Shown here piece after piece: positions 53,812 through 62,364 of a stretch of DNA of 64,000 nt. Position 1 is the stretch's first letter, and the number at the start of each line of letters is the position of its first letter. Made by a program: the position numbers and the translations under genes. The notes beneath the pieces were generated by a model that was not told the origin of the DNA, did no database searches, and worked only from the letters and a program-made list of their open reading frames with translations. This DNA is from Terriglobia bacterium (GTDB taxonomy: Bacteria > Acidobacteriota > Terriglobia > Bryobacterales > Bryobacteraceae): assembly GCA_020073305.1 (NCBI GenBank), contig JAIQFK010000001.1:353398-417397 (forward strand), written 5' to 3'.

Positions 53812-54267
53812 ATGCGAATAGCTGGCCGCCGGCAAAGATCACGGGGAAGCGTCCTGGTCGAACTGACTCTGAGCGCGACCTTTCTGGTCGCGCTGTTTTT
53901 GGGCGTTTGGCAATTTGGATACGGTTTTTATATTTACAGCCAACTGGAGCAAGCCGTCCGCGACGGCGCGCGCTATGCGTCCTTGCGGACTTATAACTCG
54001 GCAAATTCCACGCCGACGGCCGACTTCACAACCGCCGTTCAGAACGTCGTGGTTTATGGCGACCCGGCTCCGGCAAACGGCGCCACCCCAATCGCGCCCG
54101 GCCTGACCACCGCCAATGTCTCAGTGACGGTAACATTCACGTCGGTTCCAACCGCAATCAACGTGGCGATCACTAATTACAAGCTGCCTACTTATTACGG
54201 GAACCAGACGCTCAGCGGCAAGCCCACGACCTCGTTTCCTTTCGTGGGTGTTTTCGGACCCCCATAG
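53812..54267 (+). CDS. TadE-like pseudopilin 1
   Basis: This 151-residue protein has the TadE-type N-terminus (RGSVLVELTLSATFLVALFL with a helix running to GFYIYSQLEQAVRDG), where VE-L-T is a pseudopilin-like Glu motif. The C-terminal domain is beta-rich and Thr/Ala-rich. I start at MRIAGRRQ. It is 10 bp after the TadG-like gene and 12 bp before a second TadE-like gene, so the three form one transcription unit. Confidence 0.82.
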   Translation: MRIAGRRQRSRGSVLVELTLSATFLVALFLGVWQFGYGFYIYSQLEQAVRDGARYASLRTYNSANSTPTADFTTAVQNVVVYGDPAPANGATPIAPGLTTANVSVTVTFTSVPTAINVAITNYKLPTYYGNQTLSGKPTTSFPFVGVFGPP

Positions 54268-54279
54268 CAAGGACAGATC

Positions 54280-54696
54280 ATGAAGGTTACGCTACATCGC
54301 AGAGGTCAGCGTGGAAACGCGATGATCGAGGCCACGCTCACCCTGAGCCTGTTTCTCACCATCATCTTTTCGATTTACGATTTCGGATGGGTTCTGTTTT
54401 TTCACCAGACCCTGGTCCACCAGGCGCGGACGGGTGCCCGTTACGCCGCCGTCAATCCCGCCGACCTGGCGGGCGCTAAGAATCTGGTGCTCTACAACCA
54501 GACGTCCACCGGCTCTGCCGGGCTCTTCGGGCTGCAACCGGCGAATGTCTCAGTCACTCGGAACGGTACCGCGGGCGCAATTGACGACAGCATCACGGTA
54601 ACCATCTCCGGCTACCAGTACACTCTGATCACCCTCGGCTGGGCGGGCGCTTACAACGGAAAGACCATTTCGGTCAGCATCCCCGTCGAAAACTGA
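54280..54696 (+). CDS. TadE-like pseudopilin 2
   Basis: This 138-residue protein has the same pattern as its neighbour: RGNAMIEATLTLSLFLTIIF with a Glu in MIEATL, then a helix and a beta-rich C-terminal domain (VSVTRNGTAGAIDDSITVTI). It is the last gene of the Tad-like cluster and stops 16 bp from the convergent membrane protein gene. Tad minor pilins assemble with TadG and the TadA/TadB/TadC motor, which would have to be encoded elsewhere. Confidence 0.82.
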   Translation: MKVTLHRRGQRGNAMIEATLTLSLFLTIIFSIYDFGWVLFFHQTLVHQARTGARYAAVNPADLAGAKNLVLYNQTSTGSAGLFGLQPANVSVTRNGTAGAIDDSITVTISGYQYTLITLGWAGAYNGKTISVSIPVEN

Positions 54697-54712
54697 GCAC
54701 TTGGACCGGCGC

Positions 54713-55957
54713 TCACGGCACGGTCCAAGGCACGTTCAGATTGAAGAAGACGTTGTCGAAGTACAATGCAAACCGGGCGCGATCGCGAACCGGGGCCATC
54801 GCGATCTTCGGGTGCGAAGCGAATTCCTTCGGCTCCAGAAGCACGTCACCGGATGGCCGGAACATGCTCTCAGACCCGGTGATGCGCGCCCGTCCGTCTG
54901 ACAGCGTGAAAATGAACGGAGGCTCGGCCGGCTCGCCGTCCGCCCTCAGCTCCCATTGATTCTCCGCGCGCCGGTTTCCCCGCAATAGTCTCGTGAACGA
55001 GTAGTCTCTTTGCATGCCGCTCGGCGCCAGGTCTGTCAGCAACAGCCCGCGCGCCGTTCCGTCTGTATCCCACAGCCAGATTTGCGTCAGGTGCCGGAAC
55101 TGCGGCCCATTGAGCTCAGGCGTCGCAGCGCCCCACGCACCCACAAAGCGGACCGCCGCCGCCGCCGGCGCTTCGCAAAGTGGAAGCTCGATCTTCTTCA
55201 GGGTCAACAGGTCGACGTGGCCGTTACGATCGATCTTTGCCTCACATGCTCCCGTATTCGTTGGGCGCAGCTCGACACGCGTATGGTCCGAGCCCGCCAG
55301 GCGCTCACCAGTCAGCATCTGATTCGTACCCTGGTTCAGACGCGTCACCGGACCATCGCCCAGCATCCAATTGTCTTCGGTTCCCTGCTGAGACGAGAAC
55401 AGCAGATAGAGTTGTCCTTCATCATTGACAATCGCCCGGGTAAACGGATATCCGCTCCGCGATGTGACGACCAGGTGTCCGGAACACGCGCCGCCGCGCG
55501 CCGCGAGTGGTCCGAAGCGCTTTACCAGGTTGCCCTGGCAAAGAAGCGTTTCCTCGGAGTAGAGCCTCCGCGCCTGGCCGAAGGTCCGCGTCATCGCTTG
55601 TGCTTCGAAGGTAGACCGGGTCATCGTCCACGCGAACCAGGCAAGCCAAGGAGCGCCAACCGCAAGAAGCGCCGCGCCAACCATGCGCCCGGCCAAAGGC
55701 GGCCGGCGCACTGCAAAGATGCCGACGACCATCGCCGCCACCGAGACGACCGGAATGGTGACCAGAAGATCGACCCGTATGCTCGCATGCGCAGCGCGGG
55801 CTGCCTTCTCGTTCACCAGACACAGCGCGGAAATCGCCGCCAGTGCTCCAGCGACCACCGCTACGCCGCGGTTGGCGCGCCAGAGAAGCAGCGCGACTGC
55901 CGCGGCAAGCACCAGGACCGGGCCAAACAGAAGCGCAGGATCGAGATCGTGGTGCAC
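54713..55957 (-). CDS. Membrane protein with large soluble domain, unknown
   Basis: This 414-residue protein starts at a GTG (MHHDLDPALLFGPVLVLAAA). Three to four membrane helices occupy the first about 130 residues (VAVVAGALAAISALCLV, LLVTIPVVSVAAMVVGIFAV and others). The remaining 280 residues are soluble and beta-rich (GHLVVTSRSGYPFTRAIVND, LYLLFSSQQGTEDNWMLGDG). No catalytic motif is seen. It converges on the Tad cluster. Confidence 0.75.
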   Translation of the reverse strand: MHHDLDPALLFGPVLVLAAAVALLLWRANRGVAVVAGALAAISALCLVNEKAARAAHASIRVDLLVTIPVVSVAAMVVGIFAVRRPPLAGRMVGAALLAVGAPWLAWFAWTMTRSTFEAQAMTRTFGQARRLYSEETLLCQGNLVKRFGPLAARGGACSGHLVVTSRSGYPFTRAIVNDEGQLYLLFSSQQGTEDNWMLGDGPVTRLNQGTNQMLTGERLAGSDHTRVELRPTNTGACEAKIDRNGHVDLLTLKKIELPLCEAPAAAAVRFVGAWGAATPELNGPQFRHLTQIWLWDTDGTARGLLLTDLAPSGMQRDYSFTRLLRGNRRAENQWELRADGEPAEPPFIFTLSDGRARITGSESMFRPSGDVLLEPKEFASHPKIAMAPVRDRARFALYFDNVFFNLNVPWTVP

Positions 55958-56023
55958 GCCTTCTACAATCTCACGTGTTGCCTAAAGTGAGCGTGCGGCG
56001 GAAGGCCGGTGGAACTCCCCCGG

Positions 56024-56233
56024 TTAGCAGCCGTGCTCTTGCTGGTGGCGTTGCAGCGCTAATAGCGCTTGGTTTTGTTCGGCGACTGCTTGCTTGAGCT
56101 GGGTGTCCATCTCGGACAAATCGCCCGATATCTCTGCCTGAAATCCACTGACATGGGACACGCGTGACAGAACGCGCAGCAAATCTTCCAGGAGTTGCCG
56201 TTTCCGTTCGCACATTCCACCGTTCGCCGACAC
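56024..56233 (-). CDS. 69-residue helical protein
   Basis: This short protein (MSANGGMCERKRQLLEDLLR) is an almost pure amphipathic helix with Gln/Leu-rich heptad-like repeats (LSEMDTQLKQAVAEQNQALL). The GTG at 56233 has a strong AGGAG seven bases upstream, which supports real translation. It reads away from the histidine kinase gene at 56509. I recognise no family. A two-helix coiled coil is a fair guess. Confidence 0.68.
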   Translation of the reverse strand: MSANGGMCERKRQLLEDLLRVLSRVSHVSGFQAEISGDLSEMDTQLKQAVAEQNQALLALQRHQQEHGC

Positions 56234-56508
56234 GTATCCACTCCTTCGCTTTCGTTATCCCCGTGCTTCCGCGGGCGCCAATAGAGATGGGGGCCTTTAC
56301 CCGCGTCCGCGGCCTCCGATGTCACTGCCGCGCCCGCGTGGGCCCCTGTCTCTAAGGGGCACAAACTACTTCTTGACCACATTATTGAGCAGGTGCGTAT
56401 GGGTTCAGCAGTATCTTTAGGACACTTTGGGACCCCCCGGTTCGGGCAAACACAGGGTTTCCACTCCGTAAGTGATAGATATAGAGGAGGCGGAGCAAGA
56501 CCTTCCCC

Positions 56509-57933
56509 ATGCGGATGCGGCAGATTGATGTTTTGGAGCACTTCCTGGCTTTTTCCGAGGCCAAGCGCCCCTGGGTCTATGCGATAGCCGCGGCATCCGC
56601 AGCCATCATCGGCGTGAGCGACTGGTTGGTGATCAACGTCTCCCTCGGCTTTCTTTATATCGTGCCGGTGCTTTTGGCTTCGGCAACCCTCACCTTTCCC
56701 CAAATCCTCCTCTTCGCCACGCTCTGCGGCGTGTTGCGGGAACTGTTTAGTCCTTTGCATCAGCAACCCGGCGTGATCGGACGCACCATGGTCGGCGCAA
56801 TCGGGTTCTTACTGGCGGGATTCTTTGTTTCCGAACTCAATCGCAAGCGCAAGTTGGTGACTCAGCATCTTGAAGAGCGCGAAGAGCAGTTCCTGCTTCG
56901 GCGGCAAGCCGAGGAACAACTCCGTGCCGTGATAGACACCAGCCCGCTGGCTATTCTCACTCTCGATAGCGTGGGAAAGGTTATGCTCGCCAACGAGTCG
57001 GCCCGGCAGGTTCTGGGATTTCAGAAATCCCTACAAGGCAAGGAAATACAGCCGTACTTGCCGATCCTGGCCCGTTTCCTGACGATGCAACACCCGGCCA
57101 GCGGTTTGCGGACCGCCGTTGAAAGCAGGGGCCAACGCGCAAATGGCGAGGTGTTCCTGGCGAATATCTGGTTGTCCACTTTTGCGACCGGTTCTGGTCC
57201 CCAGTTGGCTGCGTGCATCTGGGACGCTTCCGAGAATCTGCGCGATCGCGAAGGCACGGGCCTGAATTCCATGATGGCCACCTCGCGCGTCTTGATTGGG
57301 GCTGTGTCTCATGAAATCCGCAACTTAGCCGCGGCAGCGCTGTCGGCACATCACGGGCTGGAGTCTGTTCCGGGAATTGATCAGGTGGAACATTTTCGCG
57401 CGCTCCGAACCATCATCACGGGCCTGGAAAGGATTGCGGAGTCGGGCCTGAGGCTGGGCTCGCATCACCCCAGGGCCATTGCAAACCTCGGCATGGTGTT
57501 GGACGAAGCCCGCGTAGTCATCGAGCCCGCATTCCGCGAGGCCGGAATCAGCATCGATTGGCAGTTTGCAGAGGGACTGCCTTTGGTGCAGGGAGATCAC
57601 CACAGTCTCCTGCAAGTTTTTCTGAACCTGGCGCGCAACAGCGAGCAGGCTCTGGAATCTTGCGCGCACAAGACTCTTACCGTGACAGCCGGCTTGGAGA
57701 AGGATCTTGTCATGGTGAGATTTCGTGACACCGGTCCCGGCATTTCCAATCCCGACGATCTGTTTAAGCCCTTTCAGCCCGGCGCGCACTCGGCCGGCTT
57801 GGGACTGTACATCTCGCGTGCCGTGGTCCGATCTCACGGAGGAGATCTGCTTTGCGAGCCGCAGTTGAGAGGCGCTTGCTTCGCGCTGCAGCTCTGGCCC
57901 GCGGAGGACGACCAGGAGCGGCAAGGAAGCTGA
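56509..57933 (+). CDS. PAS-domain sensor histidine kinase
   Basis: This 474-residue kinase has three to four N-terminal membrane helices (about 20-120; AIAAASAAIIGVSDWLVI, SLGFLYIVPVLLASATLTF, TMVGAIGFLLAGFFVSEL), a PAS domain (about 140-250; VIDTSPLAILTLDSVGKVML), and a HisKA/HATPase core. The phospho-acceptor is the His in GAVSHEIRNLAA (about residue 268). The N-box NLARNSEQAL, DTGPGIS and GLGLYISRAVVRSHGGD boxes are intact. It would phosphorylate the LuxR-type regulator encoded immediately downstream. The signal is unknown. Confidence 0.93.
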   Translation: MRMRQIDVLEHFLAFSEAKRPWVYAIAAASAAIIGVSDWLVINVSLGFLYIVPVLLASATLTFPQILLFATLCGVLRELFSPLHQQPGVIGRTMVGAIGFLLAGFFVSELNRKRKLVTQHLEEREEQFLLRRQAEEQLRAVIDTSPLAILTLDSVGKVMLANESARQVLGFQKSLQGKEIQPYLPILARFLTMQHPASGLRTAVESRGQRANGEVFLANIWLSTFATGSGPQLAACIWDASENLRDREGTGLNSMMATSRVLIGAVSHEIRNLAAAALSAHHGLESVPGIDQVEHFRALRTIITGLERIAESGLRLGSHHPRAIANLGMVLDEARVVIEPAFREAGISIDWQFAEGLPLVQGDHHSLLQVFLNLARNSEQALESCAHKTLTVTAGLEKDLVMVRFRDTGPGISNPDDLFKPFQPGAHSAGLGLYISRAVVRSHGGDLLCEPQLRGACFALQLWPAEDDQERQGS

Positions 57934-57934
57934 C

Positions 57935-58570
57935 ATGCCAAGGATCCGCGCGCTACTGGTGGACGATCATGCCTTATTTCGCGAGAGCGTGGCACGGGTG
58001 CTGGCCGCGGAAGCCGACCTCGATGTGTCTCATTGCGCCACCATCCAGGACGCGCTGAGGCTTCTTCAGCACCAGCCAGTCGACCTGGTCCTGCTGGACC
58101 ATGACCTCGGTAACGAGAGGGCCTTTCAGTTTCTGCCCGCCGCCAGGCAGATCGGTTTTGCGGGCCGGGTCTTGATTGTGACCGCGTGGATCAGTGACAC
58201 GGCGGCCCGCCGGTTGATTCGCCAAGGCGTCGCCGGCATTTTTTCAAAACAGAGTCCTCTCAGCGCGCTGGCCGAGGCGATTCGCGGGGTTCAGGCGGGC
58301 CAGACCTATCTCGACCCACGCTATGAAGCACTGGCGGGAGACGAAAGCGCAACCGGCCCCCAGGGCTCCGGGCCGAGATTCAATGATCGGCAACGCCGCG
58401 TCCTACGGTTTGTATTGGAGGGCCTGTCCAACAAAGAAATTGCCTGGCGGCTACAAATTTCGGAGAGCTACGTCAAGGCCATCCTGCAGACCCTGTTCGA
58501 AAAAACCGGCGTCAGAACGCGCGGCCAACTGGTGCGCGTGGCCCTGGAACAGTACGAGGATCAGTTGTAG
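57935..58570 (+). CDS. LuxR-type response regulator
   Basis: This 211-residue regulator has a receiver domain (about 1-120; LLVDDHALFRESVARVLA with phospho-acceptor Asp in DLVLLDHDLGNE, and the conserved Lys in GIFSKQSPL) and a C-terminal LuxR/FixJ helix-turn-helix (RQRRVLRFVLEGLSNKEIAW, RLQISESYVKAILQTLFEKT). The ATG starts 1 nt after the kinase stop, so both are one unit. Target genes are unknown. The TTG-TAG end (Leu-stop) coincides with the start of a palindromic repeat. Confidence 0.92.
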   Translation: MPRIRALLVDDHALFRESVARVLAAEADLDVSHCATIQDALRLLQHQPVDLVLLDHDLGNERAFQFLPAARQIGFAGRVLIVTAWISDTAARRLIRQGVAGIFSKQSPLSALAEAIRGVQAGQTYLDPRYEALAGDESATGPQGSGPRFNDRQRRVLRFVLEGLSNKEIAWRLQISESYVKAILQTLFEKTGVRTRGQLVRVALEQYEDQL

Positions 58571-58590
58571 TGGCCGAGCACGCTCGGCCA
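58571..58590. repeat. Palindrome, copy 3 of an intergenic repeat family
   Basis: TGGCCGAGC and GCTCGGCCA form a 9-bp stem with a 2-nt AC loop, followed by GATCTTT. The preceding TTGTAG, shared with copy 2, also encodes the Leu-stop of the response regulator. The stem could terminate transcription of the two-component unit. Confidence 0.65.
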
Positions 58591-58740
58591 GATCTTTCCC
58601 CACCATCGGGATCGGATCGGGTCTTTCACACCCCTGGAGCCGTAATAATTCACACGCGATTCCGCCCCGCGAGGTTGCTCCCGCCCGGAGCATCCAGTAA
58701 CGTAGGTCGATACGTAAGTGAATCGAGGAGGATTTTACTG

Positions 58741-59064
58741 ATGAAGAGACTCGCTATCTTCACCGCGGCGGCGGCGTTGCTGTCGGCGCCTGTGTTCGCG
58801 GAAACCTGGAACGGCACGCTGGTCGACGTCATGTGCAAAAACAAAGATATCGCCAGCCACACGAAGAAGTGCGCACTGGGCTGTGCCAAGAGCGGCTTCG
58901 GCCTGGTCACCGGCGACGGCAAGTTCGTGAAGTTCGATGAAGCCGGCAACGCCAAGGCGCTGGCTGCGCTCAAGGCGACCGAAAAGGAAACGGATCTGAA
59001 GGCGAAGGTCGAGGGCACTCTCGACGGCGATACCGTTCAGGTCAGTTCTATTGCAATTCAGTAG
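58741..59064 (+). CDS. Small secreted protein with cysteine motif
   Basis: This 107-residue protein has a GAGGAGG ribosome binding site and a signal peptide (MKRLAIFTAAAALLSAPVFA). The mature part begins ETWNGTLVDVMCKNKDIASH, contains C-A-L-G-C-A-K-S, and ends in a small beta domain (KAKVEGTLDGDTVQVSSIAI). The pattern matches secreted acidobacterial proteins of DUF5818 type. Its function is unknown. The Cys set could form disulfides or bind a metal. Confidence 0.82.
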   Translation: MKRLAIFTAAAALLSAPVFAETWNGTLVDVMCKNKDIASHTKKCALGCAKSGFGLVTGDGKFVKFDEAGNAKALAALKATEKETDLKAKVEGTLDGDTVQVSSIAIQ

Positions 59065-59126
59065 GGAATAGAAGGACGGGGGAAGGCGCGCTTTTCAACC
59101 TGCGGGCGCGAGCTGGCAAACGCCGT

Positions 59127-59534
59127 CTACCAGTTGTCTGCGCCGGAGTTCGGTAGGGCGGACTGCGAATCCTCCTGCATGCCGCTTAGCGATTGCTGGC
59201 AGGTGACACAGAACTTCGCCCACGGCAGCGCTTCCAGCCGTTTCGCCGGAATCGGCTCTTCACAAGACAGGCAGATTCCATAGTCTCCCGCTTCGATGCG
59301 GTCCAGGGCTTCTTCGATCAATTTCAACTGCACGTAGTCCAGGCTGTTCAGCCGCAGCGAGATAAACTCGTCGTGCGAGATCTGGGCCTGGTCTTCTTCG
59401 GCCACCCGCCCCATCTTGGCAAGCGTGTCGAATTTGATTCCCAAACCAGCCATCACCTTCTCCCGCTTTTCCAACAGAACTTTGCGGTAGGCGCCGGTCC
59501 GGACCGTTCCCTCCGGAGATTTCGTTTTCTTCAT
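59127..59534 (-). CDS. TraR/DksA-type zinc-finger protein
   Basis: This 135-residue protein has the DksA/TraR layout: a coiled-coil hairpin (about 15-95; KVLLEKREKVMAGLGIKF, LVAEEDQAQISHDEFISLRL) and a C4 zinc finger (GDYGICLSCEEPIPAKRLEA then CVTC). DksA binds the secondary channel of RNA polymerase and changes promoter response to ppGpp. The TADS-like acidic tip is not clear, so it may be a divergent paralogue. AGGAG precedes the ATG. Confidence 0.9.
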   Translation of the reverse strand: MKKTKSPEGTVRTGAYRKVLLEKREKVMAGLGIKFDTLAKMGRVAEEDQAQISHDEFISLRLNSLDYVQLKLIEEALDRIEAGDYGICLSCEEPIPAKRLEALPWAKFCVTCQQSLSGMQEDSQSALPNSGADNW

Positions 59535-59718
59535 AGAACTCCTTTTCCCATCGCGGCGTCGGCTTCAAATGTCGCTTGAAGGTGCGCGCAATAGAGGCAA
59601 TCGCATCCATGCGCGCCGGGCGAGACGTTCTCCCCGCCAGACTATGGTTAAGAAAAGGTACCAGAAATCTCAGGGAAATAACAATACTTTTTATAGGATA
59701 TTTCTGAAGTTTTCTATG
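59535..59718. other. AT-rich intergenic region upstream of the DksA-like gene
   Basis: This 184-bp gap is AT-rich in its right half. A TTGTTA and TACCTT separated by 18 bp on the minus strand (from about 59690 down) is a weak promoter candidate for the DksA-like gene. No terminator hairpin for the DUF3106 gene is obvious. Confidence 0.35.
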
Positions 59719-60258
59719 CTAGGGATTCCTAAAGACGCGAGTTAAATCCTGTAACATCTGCTGCTCAGCGGTGCTATACCGGCTGCGAAACGCCTCACTA
59801 TTCATGCGCGCCTCGCGCTCGGACTCAGGCAGCGAACGCAACTCTGCGAATTCACGCTTTACTATCGGTCGTCTATCCTCAGGCAGCGAGTTGAACCGCC
59901 GGAACAGCTCGCGGGCGCGGTTCTGCTGCTCGGGTGGCAACTCGCTGAAAGCCCGGTACCGCTCCCGCAGTTGCTGCCGCTCCTCTGGAGGAAGATTGCG
60001 AAACTGCTGCAACTTCTGCTGCAGTTCACGCCGGCGCTCGGGCGGCAGTTTCGCGAGTGCGCGCTGCCGCTCCTCCGGGCTCATGCGTTGCCATCGTTCA
60101 AGGGGTGTGTCAGTAGCCTTCGCTCGTTCTTTAGCCGCGGCGCGCCTGGCAGCGCGCGCAGCCGCTCGCTCCGCGGCCTCATCCGGCCGCGCGAGCAAAG
60201 TACCCCCGAGGAGAAGCCCACACAAGCCGGCAATGAGAACAGGGCGGCGCATAATCAT
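59719..60258 (-). CDS. DUF3106-domain protein
   Basis: This 179-residue protein has a signal peptide (MIMRRPVLIAGLCGLLLGGT) and an Arg/Glu/Gln-rich helical repeat (SPEERQRALAKLPPERRREL, FRNLPPEERQQLRERYRAFS), the DUF3106 pattern, a heptad-like periplasmic helix of unknown role. The start is the ATG that shares a base with the anti-sigma stop (TGATG). It is the third gene after the sigma and anti-sigma genes and may be a member of that stress response. Confidence 0.87.
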   Translation of the reverse strand: MIMRRPVLIAGLCGLLLGGTLLARPDEAAERAAARAARRAAAKERAKATDTPLERWQRMSPEERQRALAKLPPERRRELQQKLQQFRNLPPEERQQLRERYRAFSELPPEQQNRARELFRRFNSLPEDRRPIVKREFAELRSLPESEREARMNSEAFRSRYSTAEQQMLQDLTRVFRNP

Positions 60259-60731
60259 CACATCGACTTCGAAGTGCTTCCCTCCGGCTTCGGCGTCAAC
60301 GCCAGTTCGCGCAGCATCTGCATATCGTCGAGCGTGCGCTCAACCTGCTCCGCCTCAATCTTTTCCACGGTGACTTGTGGGGCTTGCGGAGTATGCAGCA
60401 CCACACTCGCGACGATCAACAGGCATGCCGCGGCCACGGGGATTGCAGCGTGCCACAACGGTTGCAAAGGCCGGAACAGGCGGTCCAACCACGTCGCCGG
60501 CTGGCTCTCGATCCTGGAATACAGGCGGCGGTCGAAGTCGGCGCTTACCGGTTCCGGCTCCCACTGGCTGAGCGCCTGCCATACGCCCCGCTGCGCTTCG
60601 ACAAAACGGGCGCACTCCGGGCACATTGCCAGATGGCGCGCCACCCGCGCGGCACGCTCATTGTCCAGCCGGCCGGCCGAGTACTCCAGCAGCCACTCCT
60701 TATTTTTCTGAGTCTTGATGGGGCAGTTCAT
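60258..60731 (-). CDS. Zinc-finger anti-sigma factor
   Basis: This 157-residue protein has the zinc anti-sigma motif (RHLAMCPECARFVEAQRGVW; His and CxxC) in its N-terminal cytoplasmic part, a membrane helix (AIPVAAACLLIVASVVL), and a periplasmic C-terminal tail. It would bind and hold the adjacent RpoE-type sigma factor at the membrane until a signal releases it. It lies 8 bp downstream of that sigma gene and is coupled to the DUF3106 gene. Confidence 0.92.
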   Translation of the reverse strand: MNCPIKTQKNKEWLLEYSAGRLDNERAARVARHLAMCPECARFVEAQRGVWQALSQWEPEPVSADFDRRLYSRIESQPATWLDRLFRPLQPLWHAAIPVAAACLLIVASVVLHTPQAPQVTVEKIEAEQVERTLDDMQMLRELALTPKPEGSTSKSM

Positions 60732-60739
60732 GACATCCT

Positions 60740-61318
60740 CTAGGCCATGTGCGCCAACCGCACGCGCAACGTCTCATAGGCCCGGAACAACAGCGATTTT
60801 ACCGCCGATTCCGAGCAGCTCAGCACCTTTGCAATCTGTGAATATTCCATCTCTTCATACTTCTGCATCAGCACGGCGGCTCGTTGCTTATCGGGCAGCG
60901 CAGCCACCGCGCGGCGCACTTCTGCGACCTTTACCTCGGCTACCATTTCCTGCTCCACTGATGGCGCGCGATCCGGAACCTCGCGCGTGGGCCCGTCCTC
61001 GGTGGACTGGTCCAGCCGCTCCTGCGCCCGCTCGTTCTTTTCATCGCGCAGCCAGTTCAAAGCCAGGTGGGTGGCGATGCGAAAAAGCCACGTGGTGAAC
61101 TTTGCGGCCGGCTCGTAGGTTTCTCTCGACTTGTAGACGCGCAAGAAAACCTCCTGAGCCAGTTCTTCGGAAACGGCCTGGTCCTGCACCATGCGGTACA
61201 GGAAATGGGAGACGGGAGCTCGATACTTGTCGAGCAGCAAGCCGAAGCTCGCCTCATCCCCATCCTTGACACGAAGCATCAACTCGGCATCGTAGTCAAG
61301 AGCCGCTGAGGCTCCCAT
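60740..61318 (-). CDS. RpoE-type ECF sigma factor
   Basis: This 192-residue sigma factor has region 2 (SEELAQEVFLRVYKSRETYE, FTTWLFRIATHLALNWLRDE) and region 4 (AALPDKQRAAVLMQKYEEME, AKVLSCSESAVKSLLFRAYE). I start at MGASAALDYD; the GTG eight codons earlier is a less likely start. It is followed by its zinc-finger anti-sigma factor and a DUF3106 periplasmic protein, the common envelope-stress arrangement. Confidence 0.93.
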   Translation of the reverse strand: MGASAALDYDAELMLRVKDGDEASFGLLLDKYRAPVSHFLYRMVQDQAVSEELAQEVFLRVYKSRETYEPAAKFTTWLFRIATHLALNWLRDEKNERAQERLDQSTEDGPTREVPDRAPSVEQEMVAEVKVAEVRRAVAALPDKQRAAVLMQKYEEMEYSQIAKVLSCSESAVKSLLFRAYETLRVRLAHMA

Positions 61319-61356
61319 AATGCTGTTAACCCCATGCGGCACAAAAGGTTTCGCTA

Positions 61357-62364
61357 TTATTCCTGCTTCAGTGAGCGTTCCATAAGCTGCCGGATGGCTT
61401 CTTTGGGGGAGCGGCCGGCATAGAGCATGGCGTGCATTTGTTGGGTGATGGGCATTTCGACGGAGTAGCGGCGGGCGAGATCAACGGTAGCCGTCGTGGT
61501 TTTGATGCCTTCGGCCACCATTTTCATGGAGTTAACGATCTTCTCGAGCTTTCGTCCTTTTGCTAACTCGATTCCCACCATTCGGTTGCGGCTTAATTCT
61601 CCAGTACAGGTTAATACCAGATCGCCCAGCCCGGCGAGCCCGGCAAGGGTTTTGGATTGGCCGCCCATCGCTAACGTTAAGCGGCTGATCTCAGCTAAGC
61701 CCCGCGTAATCAGCGCCGCGACGCTATTGTGGCCCATGCTCAAGCCGTGGCAGACCCCGGCGCCGATGGCGACTACGTTTTTCACGGCTCCGCCGACCTC
61801 CACGCCGACCGGATCACTGCTGGTGTAGAGCCGGAAAGTCGGGCCGGAAAAGGCGCTTTGGATGGTTCGGGCGAGTTCCGGATCGGTGGAGGCGACGACC
61901 AGGGCGGTTGGATCGCCGCGGGCGACTTCGCGGGCGAAGGTCGGGCCGGAAATGACCGCCACGCGCGGATGCCCCAGCACGGCCGCCATGACCTCGGACA
62001 TGCGCATCAAGGTGCCCTGCTCCAGTCCTTTGGTGGCGCTGACGAGATGCATGGAGGGAGTGAGGTGCGGGGCCAGTTGTTGATAGAGCGGCCGGGCCAA
62101 GTGCGACGGCATCACGCCCAGCACGATTTCGGCGCCTTCCACCGTGGATGCGCATTCGTTTTGAGGCTCTACGTTGGCAGGCAGAATGAATCCGGGCAGA
62201 TAGACATCGTTCACGCGAGAGGCGCACATCCGCTCGACCAGGTCGGACTCGTAGACCCAGAGGCGCACGCGCTCGAACCGTGGTGCGAGAACGATGGCAA
62301 GCGCGGTTCCCCACGAGCCGCCGCCAATGATGGCCAGATTCGTCAAGGCCGCCGCGTTCTCCAT
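61357..62364 (-). CDS. gpsA: Glycerol-3-phosphate dehydrogenase [NAD(P)+]
   Basis: This 335-residue enzyme makes glycerol-3-phosphate for phospholipid synthesis. The Rossmann motif NLAIIGGGSWGTALAIVLA, the SATKGLEQGTLMRMSEVM segment, VISGPTFAREVA, VGGAVKNVVAIGAGVCHGLS and AGLAGLGDLVLTC are family signatures. The start is the ATG at 62364 (MENAAALTNL); a longer open frame further upstream is antisense-free but out of the family and overlaps plsY. It overlaps plsY by 22 nt and so is coupled to it. Confidence 0.93.
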   Translation of the reverse strand: MENAAALTNLAIIGGGSWGTALAIVLAPRFERVRLWVYESDLVERMCASRVNDVYLPGFILPANVEPQNECASTVEGAEIVLGVMPSHLARPLYQQLAPHLTPSMHLVSATKGLEQGTLMRMSEVMAAVLGHPRVAVISGPTFAREVARGDPTALVVASTDPELARTIQSAFSGPTFRLYTSSDPVGVEVGGAVKNVVAIGAGVCHGLSMGHNSVAALITRGLAEISRLTLAMGGQSKTLAGLAGLGDLVLTCTGELSRNRMVGIELAKGRKLEKIVNSMKMVAEGIKTTTATVDLARRYSVEMPITQQMHAMLYAGRSPKEAIRQLMERSLKQE

